Shown here: positions 16,397-24,777 of the stretch, piece after piece
Position numbering within the stretch: the first letter of the stretch is position 1
Layout of the letters: the number at the start of each line of letters is the position of its first letter
DNA from: Nocardia wallacei
GTDB lineage: Bacteria; Actinomycetota; Actinomycetes; Mycobacteriales; Mycobacteriaceae
Direction of reading: 5' to 3'
Length of the DNA stretch: 36,125 nucleotides
Assembly (NCBI RefSeq): GCF_029869545.1
Contig: NZ_JARWQD010000289.1
Location: 1-36,125, forward strand
The notes under the pieces: model-generated
Told to the model about the DNA's origin: nothing
The model's database searches: none
The model's input: the letters and a program-made list of their open reading frames with translations, nothing else
Program-made: the position numbers and the translations under genes

Positions 16397-16879
16397 TCAG
16401 CCGTCGGTGAGAATACGCGCCGCGGCGTCCAACCCGTCGCCGGTGCCGACGGCAACCAGCACATCGCCCGCGGCGAAGGTGAAGTCGGGACCCGGCGAGG
16501 GAATGGCATGCCCGCAGCGCACCACCGCGACGATCGAGGTCTTCGTGCGGGTGCGCATCCGGGTATCCCCCAGCGGCCGACCGGCATACGGCGAGCCGTC
16601 GCGAACGGGGAGTTCGCGGGTCGTCACCCCGTCCAGCGCGCTGTGCTCCTCCCGCAGCTGCGCCACCAGCTGCGGTGCCCCGAGCAGAGTGGCCAGCGCC
16701 GCCGCTTCCTCCGCGGTCAGCGGAATCTGCTCGGACGCATCCGGATTCCCGGGTTTGCCGACGATGAGATCGATGGTGCCGTCCCGACGATCGATCACCC
16801 CCACCCGCCGTCGCGCGTTCCCCAGCGGGAACTCCTTGCGCACCCCGATGCCCGGCAGCGGGGTCACCTCAACGTTCAC
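16397..16879 (-). CDS. TrkA-C domain protein, KhtT-like antiporter regulatory subunit
   Basis: This is a 160-residue protein. The N-terminal half (VEVTPLPGIGVRKEF, then RRVGVIDRRDGTIDLIV) matches the regulatory subunits of cation:proton antiporters. The C-terminal half (about 80-158) is a TrkA-C/RCK-C domain with ELPVRDGSPYAGRPLGD, RTKTSIVAVVR and FAAGDVLVAVGTGDGLD. Partners normally are KefB-like or KhtU antiporters encoded next door. Here none is present: one neighbour is the SDR remnant and the other is TetR. GTG at 16879 is the best start by homology, though its AAAAGG sits very close. The region from 16880 to 16984 is shared with the divergent TetR gene. Confidence 0.8.
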   Translation of the reverse strand: MNVEVTPLPGIGVRKEFPLGNARRRVGVIDRRDGTIDLIVGKPGNPDASEQIPLTAEEAAALATLLGAPQLVAQLREEHSALDGVTTRELPVRDGSPYAGRPLGDTRMRTRTKTSIVAVVRCGHAIPSPGPDFTFAAGDVLVAVGTGDGLDAAARILTDG

Positions 16880-16951
16880 CTTTTCACCATAACCACGCCG
16901 CACCCGGCGGAAACCCGTTGCGGCGGTGGGTGTCCGTATCGATCCCACTAG

Positions 16952-16970
16952 CAGACCGACCGTTGGTCTG
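16952..16970. promoter_or_regulatory. Probable TetR operator
   Basis: CAGACCGAC-C-GTTGGTCTG is an inverted repeat with 8 of 9 arm positions matching, ending 14 bases before the TetR ATG. The place and shape suit autorepression by the TetR protein at 16985. Confidence 0.55.
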
Positions 16971-16984
16971 TTATCGTCGGAGGT

Positions 16985-17668
16985 ATGGCGCGCACGGTCA
17001 GGGCGGCACAGACGGTTCGGCGGGAGGCGTTCGTCGAGGCGGCCACGCGCCTGATCCGGACCAAGGGCTACGAGCAGATGAGCGTGCAGGACGTGCTCGA
17101 CGAGCTCGGGGCGTCCAAGGGGTCGTTCTACCACTACTTCGATTCCAAGCGGGCGCTGCTGGTGGCCGTCAGCGACCGCATGACCGAGGCCGCGGTGGCG
17201 GGCCTGACCCCGATGCTCGAGGATCCGTCGCGCACCGCACTGCAGAAGCTACAGGCCGTGTTCACCGGCCTGGCCGACTACACCGGCACCCGCCGCGACC
17301 TGGTACTGGCGGTATTGGAGACCTGGCGCTCGGACGACAACGCGATCGTGCGCGAACAGGTGCGGCGCAGCGGGGCACGGCGGCTGCGGCCGGTGCTGTC
17401 GGCGCTCGTCGCGCAGGGCGTCGACGAGGGCGCGTTCGCCGCCGTCGAGCCGGAGGAGACCGCGATCGTCATGGCGTCGATGCTGTACGGATTCCAGGAG
17501 ACCGGCACCGACCTGTTCTTCGCCCGCCGCGGCGGGGAGATCTCCTTCGATGCCGTGCTGCGCGCCAACGCGGCGAATCTGGCCGCCCTCGAACGACTTC
17601 TCGGCCTGCCCGCCGGATCGCTCGAGGGCCACGACGAGGCGACGCTGCGCCTGTGGTTCGACGGATGA
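16985..17668 (+). CDS. TetR/AcrR-family transcriptional regulator
   Basis: This is a 227-residue protein. The N-terminal TetR DNA-binding domain (about 12-60) shows FVEAATRLIRTKGYEQMSV, DVLDELGASKGSFYHYF and the DSKRALLVAV helix typical of the family. The C-terminal ligand domain is all-helical and not assignable to a ligand. Its stop overlaps the first possible ATG of the following ICMT-like gene (ATGA at 17665-17668), so the two are translationally coupled and that gene is the likely target. An operator-like inverted repeat lies just upstream. Confidence 0.9.
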   Translation: MARTVRAAQTVRREAFVEAATRLIRTKGYEQMSVQDVLDELGASKGSFYHYFDSKRALLVAVSDRMTEAAVAGLTPMLEDPSRTALQKLQAVFTGLADYTGTRRDLVLAVLETWRSDDNAIVREQVRRSGARRLRPVLSALVAQGVDEGAFAAVEPEETAIVMASMLYGFQETGTDLFFARRGGEISFDAVLRANAANLAALERLLGLPAGSLEGHDEATLRLWFDG

Positions 17669-17679
17669 ACGGAGTGGTC

Positions 17680-18357
17680 ATGAGCAACGTCTATGTGAAG
17701 TCGTTCGGCTCGCTGGCGGCACTGCTGGCCGGGCTGGGTGCCTTGGCTTTTCTGTCGGCCTGGACCCTGAGTTATTGGCAGGCGTGGGCCTTCCTGGCGG
17801 TATTCGGCGGGTCCGGGGTGCTGATCATGCTGTATCTCATCCGCCACGACCGCGCGCTGCTGGAGCGGCGGATGTCGGCCGGGCCGACGGCCGAGACCAG
17901 GGCCAGTCAGCGGATCATCATGTCCGTGGCGTCCCTGGCCTTCTTCGCGCTGCTGGTCGTGCCCGGGCTGGATCACCGCTTCGGTTGGTCGTCGGTGCCC
18001 GCCTGGCTGAGTGTCGTGGCCGATGTGGTGATCGCGCTCGGCATGCTGATCGTGTTCCTGGTGTTCCGGGAGAACTCGTTCACCGCGGCGACGATCAAGG
18101 TGGCGGCCGATCAGCGGGTGGTGTCCACCGGGCCGTACGCGCTGGTCCGGCACCCGATGTACACGGGCTCGCTGCTGTATCAGATCGCGATGCCGATCGC
18201 GCTCGGATCCTGGTGGGGGCTGGTCGTTTTCGTGCCCCTGGTGCCGATCATGCTGTGGCGGATCTTCGACGAGGAGCGGTTGCTGACGCAGAGCCTGCCG
18301 GGATACGGCGAGTACGCCCGTCACACGCGCTACCGGTTGGTCCCCCAGGTGTGGTGA
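17680..18357 (+). CDS. Isoprenylcysteine/phospholipid methyltransferase-like membrane protein
   Basis: This 225-residue protein has about five or six hydrophobic helices. The C-terminal catalytic motif is typical of ICMT/PEMT-type integral membrane methyltransferases: STGPYALVRHPMYTGSLL, followed by a Glu-Glu motif in FDEERLL and PGYGEYARHTRYRLVPQVW. Bacterial members methylate lipids, small thiols or unknown substrates, and actual activity is rarely shown. The start at 17680 was chosen because GGAG lies five bases upstream. ATG at 17665, overlapping the TetR stop, would add five residues. It converges on the phosphatase gene, with 13 bases between the stops. Confidence 0.82.
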   Translation: MSNVYVKSFGSLAALLAGLGALAFLSAWTLSYWQAWAFLAVFGGSGVLIMLYLIRHDRALLERRMSAGPTAETRASQRIIMSVASLAFFALLVVPGLDHRFGWSSVPAWLSVVADVVIALGMLIVFLVFRENSFTAATIKVAADQRVVSTGPYALVRHPMYTGSLLYQIAMPIALGSWWGLVVFVPLVPIMLWRIFDEERLLTQSLPGYGEYARHTRYRLVPQVW

Positions 18358-18370
18358 CCTCCGGCGTGCG

Positions 18371-19165
18371 TCACCCTCGAATGAGGTCGCACAGTTCGTC
18401 CGCGAGTTCCGGGGTGGCCGCCACGACCCCGCTCCAGCGGCGGGTGAGGTCGGTATCGAAGGCGATCGGGCGGCCGTAGGCGTCCACGACCGCCCCGCCC
18501 GCGGCACCTACGAGGACCGTCGCCGCCGCGATATCCATCAGCCGATGCGTATCGCTGCCCGTGTCGACGAAGGCGTCCACGGCACCCGTCGCCACCAGGG
18601 CGGCGTCCAGGGTGCTGCAGCTGAGGATGCGAATCCTGGTGGCGGCCCGGGCAACTCGCGACCAAGCGTCCCAATTGCGCGGGTGCGGGCGCAGCATCGA
18701 CACCGCCGACTCCCCCACCGATCGCCGCCCGCTCGTGCCGAAGGCGGGGCGCCCGGCGGCCGCCCACCAGCGCTCGCCGGTGTGCAGCCAGACGGTCATC
18801 GCCTCGGTGAACTCGCCGTCGACGGCGACCGCGGCGCTGAAGCACGCCAGCGGCACCCCGGCCGCCGCGTTGGCCGACCCGTCCACGGGATCGATGACCA
18901 GGCTGACCGCGGAGCCGACATCGATCCAGCCCCGTTCCTCCGACAGCACGTTCACCCCGGCGGCGGTGGCCGCCGCGATGACGGCCTCCTCCACCAGCAC
19001 GTCGATCAGCATGGTGGGGGTGCCGTCGGCGCCGTCCATGGCCACGGCCGCGAGCTGCGCGGGCGAATGGTTCGCCAGCGCCTCCCCGTACGCCTCCAGT
19101 GCGGCGTCCGCCGCGGCAAGGAGCGCCGTATCGGCGTGTTCCCCAATGTATTTCGTACTGATCAT
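18371..19165 (-). CDS. Inositol-monophosphatase-family protein, last gene of the phn operon
   Basis: This 264-residue protein carries the Mg-dependent IMPase motifs: LSEERG (Glu76/Glu77), VIDPVDGSAN (Asp92, Asp95) and a late DTHRLMDIAAATVLVGAAGG segment where the final metal-binding Asp lies. Family members remove phosphate from inositol, fructose-bisphosphate, histidinol or nucleotide substrates. It has a good ribosome site (GAGGAG, five bases before the ATG at 19165) and begins eight bases after phnE. That placement suggests a role in phosphonate use, for example on ribose phosphates produced after C-P cleavage, because phnN and phnP are absent. This is inference; the substrate is not evident from sequence. 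Confidence 0.85.
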   Translation of the reverse strand: MISTKYIGEHADTALLAAADAALEAYGEALANHSPAQLAAVAMDGADGTPTMLIDVLVEEAVIAAATAAGVNVLSEERGWIDVGSAVSLVIDPVDGSANAAAGVPLACFSAAVAVDGEFTEAMTVWLHTGERWWAAAGRPAFGTSGRRSVGESAVSMLRPHPRNWDAWSRVARAATRIRILSCSTLDAALVATGAVDAFVDTGSDTHRLMDIAAATVLVGAAGGAVVDAYGRPIAFDTDLTRRWSGVVAATPELADELCDLIRG

Positions 19166-19173
19166 GTGTCTCC

Positions 19174-20904
19174 TCACGATGTGGCGCGGCGTAGCCACAT
19201 GGCCACGCCCTCTACCGCCATCACCACGGCGAACACCATCAGCACGATCGTGGTGACCACGTCGAACTGCAGCACCCTGGTGGCGTTGATGAGGTAGAAG
19301 CCGATTCCGCCCGCGCCGACCACGCCGAGCAGGGTGGCGGCGCGGATGTTGACGTCGAGCTGATAGCACAGGTGCGCGATGAGCGCGGGCGCGCACTGGC
19401 GCAGTGTCGCGGCGCCGAAGACCTGCACGCGGGTGGCGCCGGTGGCCGAGACCGCCTGCTGCACGCGCACATCGGTCTCCTCGAGGGAGTCGGCGATCAG
19501 CTTGCCGAACAACCCGATGGTCCCGACGGCGAGGGCCAGCGCACCGGCCTGCGCGCCCAGTCCGGTGATCACGATGAACAGGATCGCCAGAATCAGGTCC
19601 GGGATGCCGCGCACGGTGACGATGGCCATCCGGAACGCCCGGGCCACCCGCGGGCTCGGCGCGACATTGCGAGCCGCGAAGGCGCCCACCGGAAGTGCGA
19701 TCAGGAATCCGAGAAACGTTGCGGCAAGCGCGATCTGCACCGTGACGAGCAGCTGATCGACCAGCTCGCCCCAGATCCCGCCGCTCGCGGGCGGGAAGAA
19801 CAGGCCCAGCGTCTGCGGCAGCGTCGACAGCCCCTCCCCGATCCGCGACAGCTCCAGATCGGCTCCGCGCACGGCGGCCACAAGCACCACCACCGTGACG
19901 GCGGCATAGCAGGCGCCGCGTATCCGCCCGGCCGTCCACGGCGGGCTGATGCGGTACCGCCCGTCGGGCGCGACACCCGCGGATTCGCCTGTGGCCCACC
20001 CGTTGTCGGCCCGCCGCAACCAGGCGGTGAAGCGGCGCCACGGCCCGCGCCGGGCGGTCGCCGCCGGGCCGAGCAGCGCGCGGCGCACCGCCCCGGACAG
20101 CAGCTCCACCGCGACGCACAGCGCCAGCACGAACAGCGCCAACGCCAGCGCCCGCCGGTACTGCATGGTGCGCGTCGCCATCGACAGTTCCATGCCGAGC
20201 CCGCCGACGCCCACATACCCCAGCAGCACCGAGGTCCGCAGATTGATATCGAAGCGGTGCAGCGCGGTCGCGACGAACGCGGGCAGCGCCTGCGGTAACA
20301 CCGCGCCGGTGAGCTGCTGCGCCCACCCCGCGCCCGCCGCCCGCAGCGCGTCGCGGGGGCCGGGCGCGGTGTCCTCGATCGCGTCGCCGTACAGCTTGCC
20401 GACCATGCCGACCGAATGGATGCCCATGGCCAGCACACCGGCGAGGGTGCCGAGCCCGAACAGCCGCAGGAACACGATGGCCAGCACGATATCGGGAATC
20501 GCCCTGGCCACCACGATGATCGCGCGCGCACCCCAGCGCGCGGGCACACCGGGCGTGGTGTTGCGCGCCGCCGCGACCGCCACCGGCACACTGAGCAGCA
20601 CGCTCAGCAGGGTGGCGCAGGCGACGATCGCCAGCGTCTGCCCGGTCATCGCCGCCAGCTCGCCGGGCGCCGGGAAATCCAGTGGGAGCGCGCGGGACAG
20701 GAAATCGGCGGCATTGCCGAGGCTGTCGGCGACGGTCGCGACATTGAGCCGCAGCGCCGCGACCGACCACACCGATGCCGCCGCCCACGCCACCAGCACC
20801 GCGGTGACACCGATCGCGGTGGCCGAGGGCCGCGGAATCGTCGGTGATTCGAATGGCCTTGCGGGCTCGGGTCTTTCGGGTGCGAGCACGGACACGGAGA
20901 TCAC
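19174..20904 (-). CDS. phnE: PhnE, tandem-fused phosphonate ABC permease
   Basis: This 576-residue protein holds two complete PhnE-type permease units, about 1-275 and 305-576. Each has its own coupling (EAA) loop: RAAGAGWAQQLTGAVLP followed by QALPAFV, and SATGATRVQVFGAATLRQ followed by CAPALIAHL. Each also has paired GIHSVGMVGKLYGDAIED and VGTIGLFGKLIADSLEE signatures. A hydrophilic linker (about 275-310) joins them. One polypeptide can thus provide both halves of the membrane channel that usually forms from two subunits. The start is GTG at 20904, overlapping the phnC stop by four bases, which indicates coupled translation. Confidence 0.92.
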   Translation of the reverse strand: MISVSVLAPERPEPARPFESPTIPRPSATAIGVTAVLVAWAAASVWSVAALRLNVATVADSLGNAADFLSRALPLDFPAPGELAAMTGQTLAIVACATLLSVLLSVPVAVAAARNTTPGVPARWGARAIIVVARAIPDIVLAIVFLRLFGLGTLAGVLAMGIHSVGMVGKLYGDAIEDTAPGPRDALRAAGAGWAQQLTGAVLPQALPAFVATALHRFDINLRTSVLLGYVGVGGLGMELSMATRTMQYRRALALALFVLALCVAVELLSGAVRRALLGPAATARRGPWRRFTAWLRRADNGWATGESAGVAPDGRYRISPPWTAGRIRGACYAAVTVVVLVAAVRGADLELSRIGEGLSTLPQTLGLFFPPASGGIWGELVDQLLVTVQIALAATFLGFLIALPVGAFAARNVAPSPRVARAFRMAIVTVRGIPDLILAILFIVITGLGAQAGALALAVGTIGLFGKLIADSLEETDVRVQQAVSATGATRVQVFGAATLRQCAPALIAHLCYQLDVNIRAATLLGVVGAGGIGFYLINATRVLQFDVVTTIVLMVFAVVMAVEGVAMWLRRATS

Positions 20905-21716
20905 ACCGGCTGCGGGACCGCGGCGGCCACCGTGGAGTAGATGGACATGGTCTCGGTCCGGTCGATCGCCGACATCGGCTTGTCGACGACCACGCGCCCG
21001 GCGCGCAGCCCGACCAGCCGATGCCCCCACGACAGCGCCAGCTCGACCTGGTGCAGGCTGCACAGCACCGTCAGGTCGTCCTCGGCGGCGATCGCGGAGA
21101 TCAGCGCCATCACCTGGGCGGCCGATTCCGGGTCCAGCGAGGCCACCGGCTCGTCGGCCAGCAGGATCCGCGGCCGCTGCACCAGCGCCCGCGCCACCGC
21201 GACGCGCTGCTGCTGGCCGCCGGAGAGGGTGTCGGCGCGCTGGAACGGGCGGTCGGCCAGGCCGACGCGGTCGAGCTGCTCCATCGCCGCCCGCCGCACC
21301 GACTTCGGGTAGGTGAACAATCCCAGCCGCGGCCCGCGCAGCGACCCCAGCGCGCCGGTGCACACGTTCTCCAGCACGGACATGCTGCCGACCAGATGGA
21401 ACTGCTGGAATACGAAGCCCACCCGGCGGCGCAGCGCCCGCAGCTCCCGCCCGCCCGCCGCCGCGACGTCGCGGCCGAGGACCGTCACCGCCCCGGCGTC
21501 GGGGGTGTGCAGCCCGTCGACCAGCCGCAGCAGCGTCGACTTGCCCGAGCCGGACTGGCCGAGCAGTGCCACCACCTCACCCGGGTGGATCTGCAGCGAG
21601 ACGTCCGCCAGCGCGCTCACTCGCGGACCGAAGTTCTTGTGGACGCCGTCGAAGACGACGGCGGGGGCCAGGACGCGATCGATCGTCGCGCCCAGCGCCC
21701 GGTCCGGATCGGACAT
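20901..21716 (-). CDS. phnC: PhnC, phosphonate ABC transporter ATP-binding protein
   Basis: This is a 271-residue ABC ATPase with Walker A GQSGSGKST (53-61), Q-loop VFQQFHLVGSMSVLENV, signature LSGGQQQRVAVARAL and Walker B ILLADEPVASLDPES. The Q-loop phrase and the LENVCTGALG stretch are typical of PhnC. It powers phosphonate import with PhnD and PhnE. The ATG at 21716 is preceded by GGAGGAG. It follows phnD by 19 bases. Confidence 0.95.
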   Translation of the reverse strand: MSDPDRALGATIDRVLAPAVVFDGVHKNFGPRVSALADVSLQIHPGEVVALLGQSGSGKSTLLRLVDGLHTPDAGAVTVLGRDVAAAGGRELRALRRRVGFVFQQFHLVGSMSVLENVCTGALGSLRGPRLGLFTYPKSVRRAAMEQLDRVGLADRPFQRADTLSGGQQQRVAVARALVQRPRILLADEPVASLDPESAAQVMALISAIAAEDDLTVLCSLHQVELALSWGHRLVGLRAGRVVVDKPMSAIDRTETMSIYSTVAAAVPQPV

Positions 21717-21735
21717 GACGTTCTCCTCCGGCAGA

Positions 21736-22674
21736 TCAGGAATTGCAGGCTTGCGCTCGGGTGACCTTGCAGACCTGCCGGACACCGTCGTAGAGCGAAT
21801 CCTGAACGGGGACATAGCCGTACTTCACGCCGTCGGGCAGCGCGCAGTCCGCGCCGGAGCAGCGACCGGCGGCCGTCAGCGCCGGGATGTTCAGCTGGTC
21901 ACGGAAGATCGCGGTCAGCTTGTCCTGCAGCGGCGCCGACAGCGTGGTGCTGATCGCGATGGGGCTGGTGGGGATGGTCGGCGACCGCCAGATCACCCCG
22001 ACATCGCCCGGCTTCAGCTGGCCCTTGTCGGGCATCGTCTTGTCGACGATGGTGTCGTAGGCGAACCCCGCGTCGCACTGACCGTTCAGCACGGCCAGCA
22101 CCGAGGCATCGTGCCCGCCGGCGAACACGGGGGTGACGTCCTTCTCCGGATCGATGCCCGCCTCCTTCAGCCCCGCGGACGGATACAGGTAGCCCGAGGT
22201 CGACGAGGGATCGACGAAGCAGACCTTCTTGCCGCGGAAATCGGCCAGCGAGGCGATGGGTGACCCCGCCTTGGTGATCGCGTAGGAGACGTAACCGGGT
22301 TTGGCGTCGGCGGCGTCGACGGGCGCCGCGATCGCCGTCGTCGGCACGCCGCTGTCCTTGGCCATCGCGTAGGAGAACGGCCCGTATCCGGCGATCTGCA
22401 CCTTGCCCGCGCGCTGGCCCTCGATCACACCGGCGTAGTCGGTGGCGTTCTGGAACTGCACCTTGTGACCGGTCTCCCGCTCGATCACCTCGGCCACCAG
22501 CCGGTACTGCTGCTGCAGGCTGCCGGAGTTCTCCGAGGGAATCGAGGCCAGCACCAGCGTGTCCGGATCGCCGGTGCTCGTGTTGTCGGCGCTGGAACCG
22601 CAGCCGGTCAGGCCCAGCACCGCGACCGCGGTCGCGGCGGCGACCCCGAGGGAGCGGAAGATGTTGCTACCCAT
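21736..22674 (-). CDS. phnD: PhnD, phosphonate-binding lipoprotein
   Basis: This 312-residue protein begins with a lipoprotein signal peptide, a short charged start, a hydrophobic stretch and lipobox LTGC with Cys25. Mature-region features match PhnD: IPSENSGSLQQQY, VQIAGYGPFSYAMA, CFVDPSSTSGYLYP and the AGGHDASVLAVLNGQCDAGF segment. The membrane-anchored protein would capture phosphonate outside the cytoplasmic membrane and pass it to PhnE. AAAGGAG lies upstream of ATG 22674 at slightly long spacing. The gene starts after a 125-base gap, the only substantial break in the operon, so a secondary promoter is possible. Confidence 0.95.
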   Translation of the reverse strand: MGSNIFRSLGVAAATAVAVLGLTGCGSSADNTSTGDPDTLVLASIPSENSGSLQQQYRLVAEVIERETGHKVQFQNATDYAGVIEGQRAGKVQIAGYGPFSYAMAKDSGVPTTAIAAPVDAADAKPGYVSYAITKAGSPIASLADFRGKKVCFVDPSSTSGYLYPSAGLKEAGIDPEKDVTPVFAGGHDASVLAVLNGQCDAGFAYDTIVDKTMPDKGQLKPGDVGVIWRSPTIPTSPIAISTTLSAPLQDKLTAIFRDQLNIPALTAAGRCSGADCALPDGVKYGYVPVQDSLYDGVRQVCKVTRAQACNS

Positions 22675-22749
22675 GTGACGTTGACTCCTTTGTTGCCCGT
22701 TCCCCGCCACCACGACGGTCCGTGACGGCCGTGTCCGGCACGGCAACCA

Positions 22750-22761
22750 GCGGTTAACCGC
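22750..22761. promoter_or_regulatory. Palindrome in the phnM-phnD gap
   Basis: GCGGTTAACCGC is a perfect 12-base palindrome in the only sizeable gap inside the phn operon. On the minus strand, GGTT motifs follow each other at 11-base spacing here, a weak echo of a PHO-box layout. A secondary promoter or regulator site before phnD is possible. Confidence 0.3.
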
Positions 22762-22799
22762 AGCGGAATGGCTGGGGGCGGGTGCCGTGGGTTGTCGGT

Positions 22800-24029
22800 T
22801 CAGTGCGCGCGCAGCACCGCCCGCACCACCGGGCATTCGTGCTCGAGGCCGACGAGGATCAGATCGGCCCGCCGCTGCGGTTCGAGGGTGCCGCGATCGG
22901 TGAGCCCGACCGCCGCCGCCGGTCCCGCGGTGACCAGGGATACGGCCCGGGCCAGCGGCAACGTCGCATCGCCCGCCAGCATGAATACGGCCGCGAGCAG
23001 CGCCGACGGCAGATAGTCCGAGGCCAGCGCCGTCACCAGCCCCAGGCGCGCCAGCGTCTGCGCGGACACATTGCCCGAATGCGATCCGCCGCGCAGGACG
23101 TTGGGACCGCCCATGATCACCGCCATCCCCCGGGCCCGCGCCTCCCGTGCCGCCTCCTCGGTGGTCGGGAACTCCGCGACCGCGCCGCCGCGCCCGGCCA
23201 GGTCCGCGATCTCGGCCGCGGATTCCGGATCGTGCCCGAAGATCCGCGCCACGCCGGTCGCGGCCTGTCCGGCCAGCCACCGCATGGAGTCCTCGCGCAC
23301 CGCCAGGTTCGCGGCGCGTTCGCGGGCGATCTCGTCGACCTGCGCGCGGGCCTCCTCGGCGGACAGACCCTGCATGGTGGCGAGGTAGGTCTCGTAGTAG
23401 GTGCGGTCCGCGTACTGTCCGATGCCGGGCGTGTGGTCCTCGTGGGAGATGACCGCGGGCACGTCCGAGGTGAATTGTCCTCGGCCCGAAGCCTTTTCGA
23501 CGTGATCGGTCAGTGCCGCCAGGCCCGGCGCGCAGCGCACGTCCAGCCGGTGCAGCACCCGGTGGTCGACCAGACCCGCCGTCTCCCGGTCGTTCCAGAC
23601 CGCGATCGCCTCGCACATGTCCAGCGCCGACTGCACGCTGCGCCTGTCGCGGGCGGTCTGCCGATTGGAGAACGAGGCGCCGTGGAAGACCGTGGTGATC
23701 CCCGCCGCCCGCAGCTTGCCCTCGAACGACATCATCGAAAACAGCCACGGCAGTTCGGCTCCCGGCCGCGGCAGCCGCTCGCGCTCCAGCCCGTCGGAGT
23801 GCACGTCGACCAGGCCGGGCAGGCACATCAGCCCGCCGCCGTCGACATCGGCCACGGTCCCGGCCCGGCTCGGCCCCACCTCCGCGATCCGCCCGTCCCG
23901 CACCACGATTCGGGCGTCGTCGAGCACCCGGTCCGGTAGCACCGCCCGCACATGCCCCAGCACGTAGTCGCGGGGCGACTGCGGCAGCGACCAGGCGGGC
24001 CGGTCCAGGGTGTCCAGAATCGCGTTCAT
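22800..24029 (-). CDS. phnM: PhnM, ribose 1-phosphonate 5-triphosphate diphosphatase
   Basis: This 409-residue amidohydrolase has LPGLVDVHSDGLERE, the HGASFSNRQTARDR segment, VISHEDHTPGIGQY, MGGPNVLRGGSHSGN and LASDYLPSALL, all PhnM signatures including the metal-binding His/Asp residues. It hydrolyses the 5'-triphosphate of alpha-D-ribose 1-alkylphosphonate to the monophosphate plus pyrophosphate, making the substrate of PhnJ. It is cytosolic. The ATG at 24029 overlaps the phnL stop by four bases. It is slightly longer than the E. coli protein at its N-terminus (MNAILDTLDRPAWSLPQ). Confidence 0.95.
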   Translation of the reverse strand: MNAILDTLDRPAWSLPQSPRDYVLGHVRAVLPDRVLDDARIVVRDGRIAEVGPSRAGTVADVDGGGLMCLPGLVDVHSDGLERERLPRPGAELPWLFSMMSFEGKLRAAGITTVFHGASFSNRQTARDRRSVQSALDMCEAIAVWNDRETAGLVDHRVLHRLDVRCAPGLAALTDHVEKASGRGQFTSDVPAVISHEDHTPGIGQYADRTYYETYLATMQGLSAEEARAQVDEIARERAANLAVREDSMRWLAGQAATGVARIFGHDPESAAEIADLAGRGGAVAEFPTTEEAAREARARGMAVIMGGPNVLRGGSHSGNVSAQTLARLGLVTALASDYLPSALLAAVFMLAGDATLPLARAVSLVTAGPAAAVGLTDRGTLEPQRRADLILVGLEHECPVVRAVLRAH

Positions 24030-24772
24030 GCCGCGACCCCCAGCACCTCGGCGGGGCTGCCGTGCTCGGCGACCAGCCCCTCGCTGAAGCGGAGGACGCG
24101 GTCGGCGAGGCGGTGCATGGCCTCGAGGTCGTGGAAGACCGCGAGCACGGCCACTCCGTCGGCGGACAGGGCGGCGATGAGGTCCAGTGCCCGATCGCGA
24201 TTGGCCGGGTCGAGTGCCGACACCGGTTCGTCGAGCAGGAGCAGGCGCGGCGGGTGCACGGTCCCGGCGGCGATGTTCACGCGCTGCCGTTCGCCGCCGG
24301 ACAGCACGCCGCAGTCCACGTCCCACAGCGTTTCGTCCAAGGCCAGTCGTCGCAGCGCCGCAGCGGCCGCGTCGCGGGCCTCGGCGCGGTCCAGCCCGCG
24401 TCGCCGTCCCGCCGCCGCCACGACCTCGAGCGGCCCGGTTCGCGGTGGCGCGGAAAGGAATTGGGAGACATAGCCCAGCTCGCGGCCGCGCAGCCGGGCC
24501 ATCTCGCGATCGCTGAGCGCGGTGATATCCACGGGCCCCGCGGCCGTTGCGAGTGTCACGGTGCCCGCATCCGGCAGATAGCTGCGGTAGACGCAGCGCA
24601 GCAGGCTCGACTTCCCGGCGCCGCTGGGTCCCGCGAGGGCCACGTGCTCGCCCGCGGCGACGTCCAGGTCGATGCCGCGCAGCGAGGTCACCGTGCGGCC
24701 GTCGATGGTGTGCAGCGTGAAGGTCTTGTGCAGTCCCCGCACCGACAGTACGGGGGGTGGGGCGGTTGTCAT
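24026..24772 (-). CDS. phnL: PhnL, ABC-type ATPase of the C-P lyase pathway
   Basis: This 248-residue ABC-type ATPase has Walker A GPSGAGKSS (48-56), the PhnL-like YVSQFLSAPPRTGPLEVVA stretch, signature LSGGERQRVNIA and Walker B LLLLDEPVSALDP. It has no membrane partner; PhnL works with PhnI, PhnG and PhnH in forming the ribose-phosphonate and binds the core complex. The ATG at 24772 follows GGAGGTGA at ideal spacing. It is five bases after the phnJK stop and overlaps phnM by four. Confidence 0.94.
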   Translation of the reverse strand: MTTAPPPVLSVRGLHKTFTLHTIDGRTVTSLRGIDLDVAAGEHVALAGPSGAGKSSLLRCVYRSYLPDAGTVTLATAAGPVDITALSDREMARLRGRELGYVSQFLSAPPRTGPLEVVAAAGRRRGLDRAEARDAAAAALRRLALDETLWDVDCGVLSGGERQRVNIAAGTVHPPRLLLLDEPVSALDPANRDRALDLIAALSADGVAVLAVFHDLEAMHRLADRVLRFSEGLVAEHGSPAEVLGVAA

Positions 24773-24777
24773 TCGAG

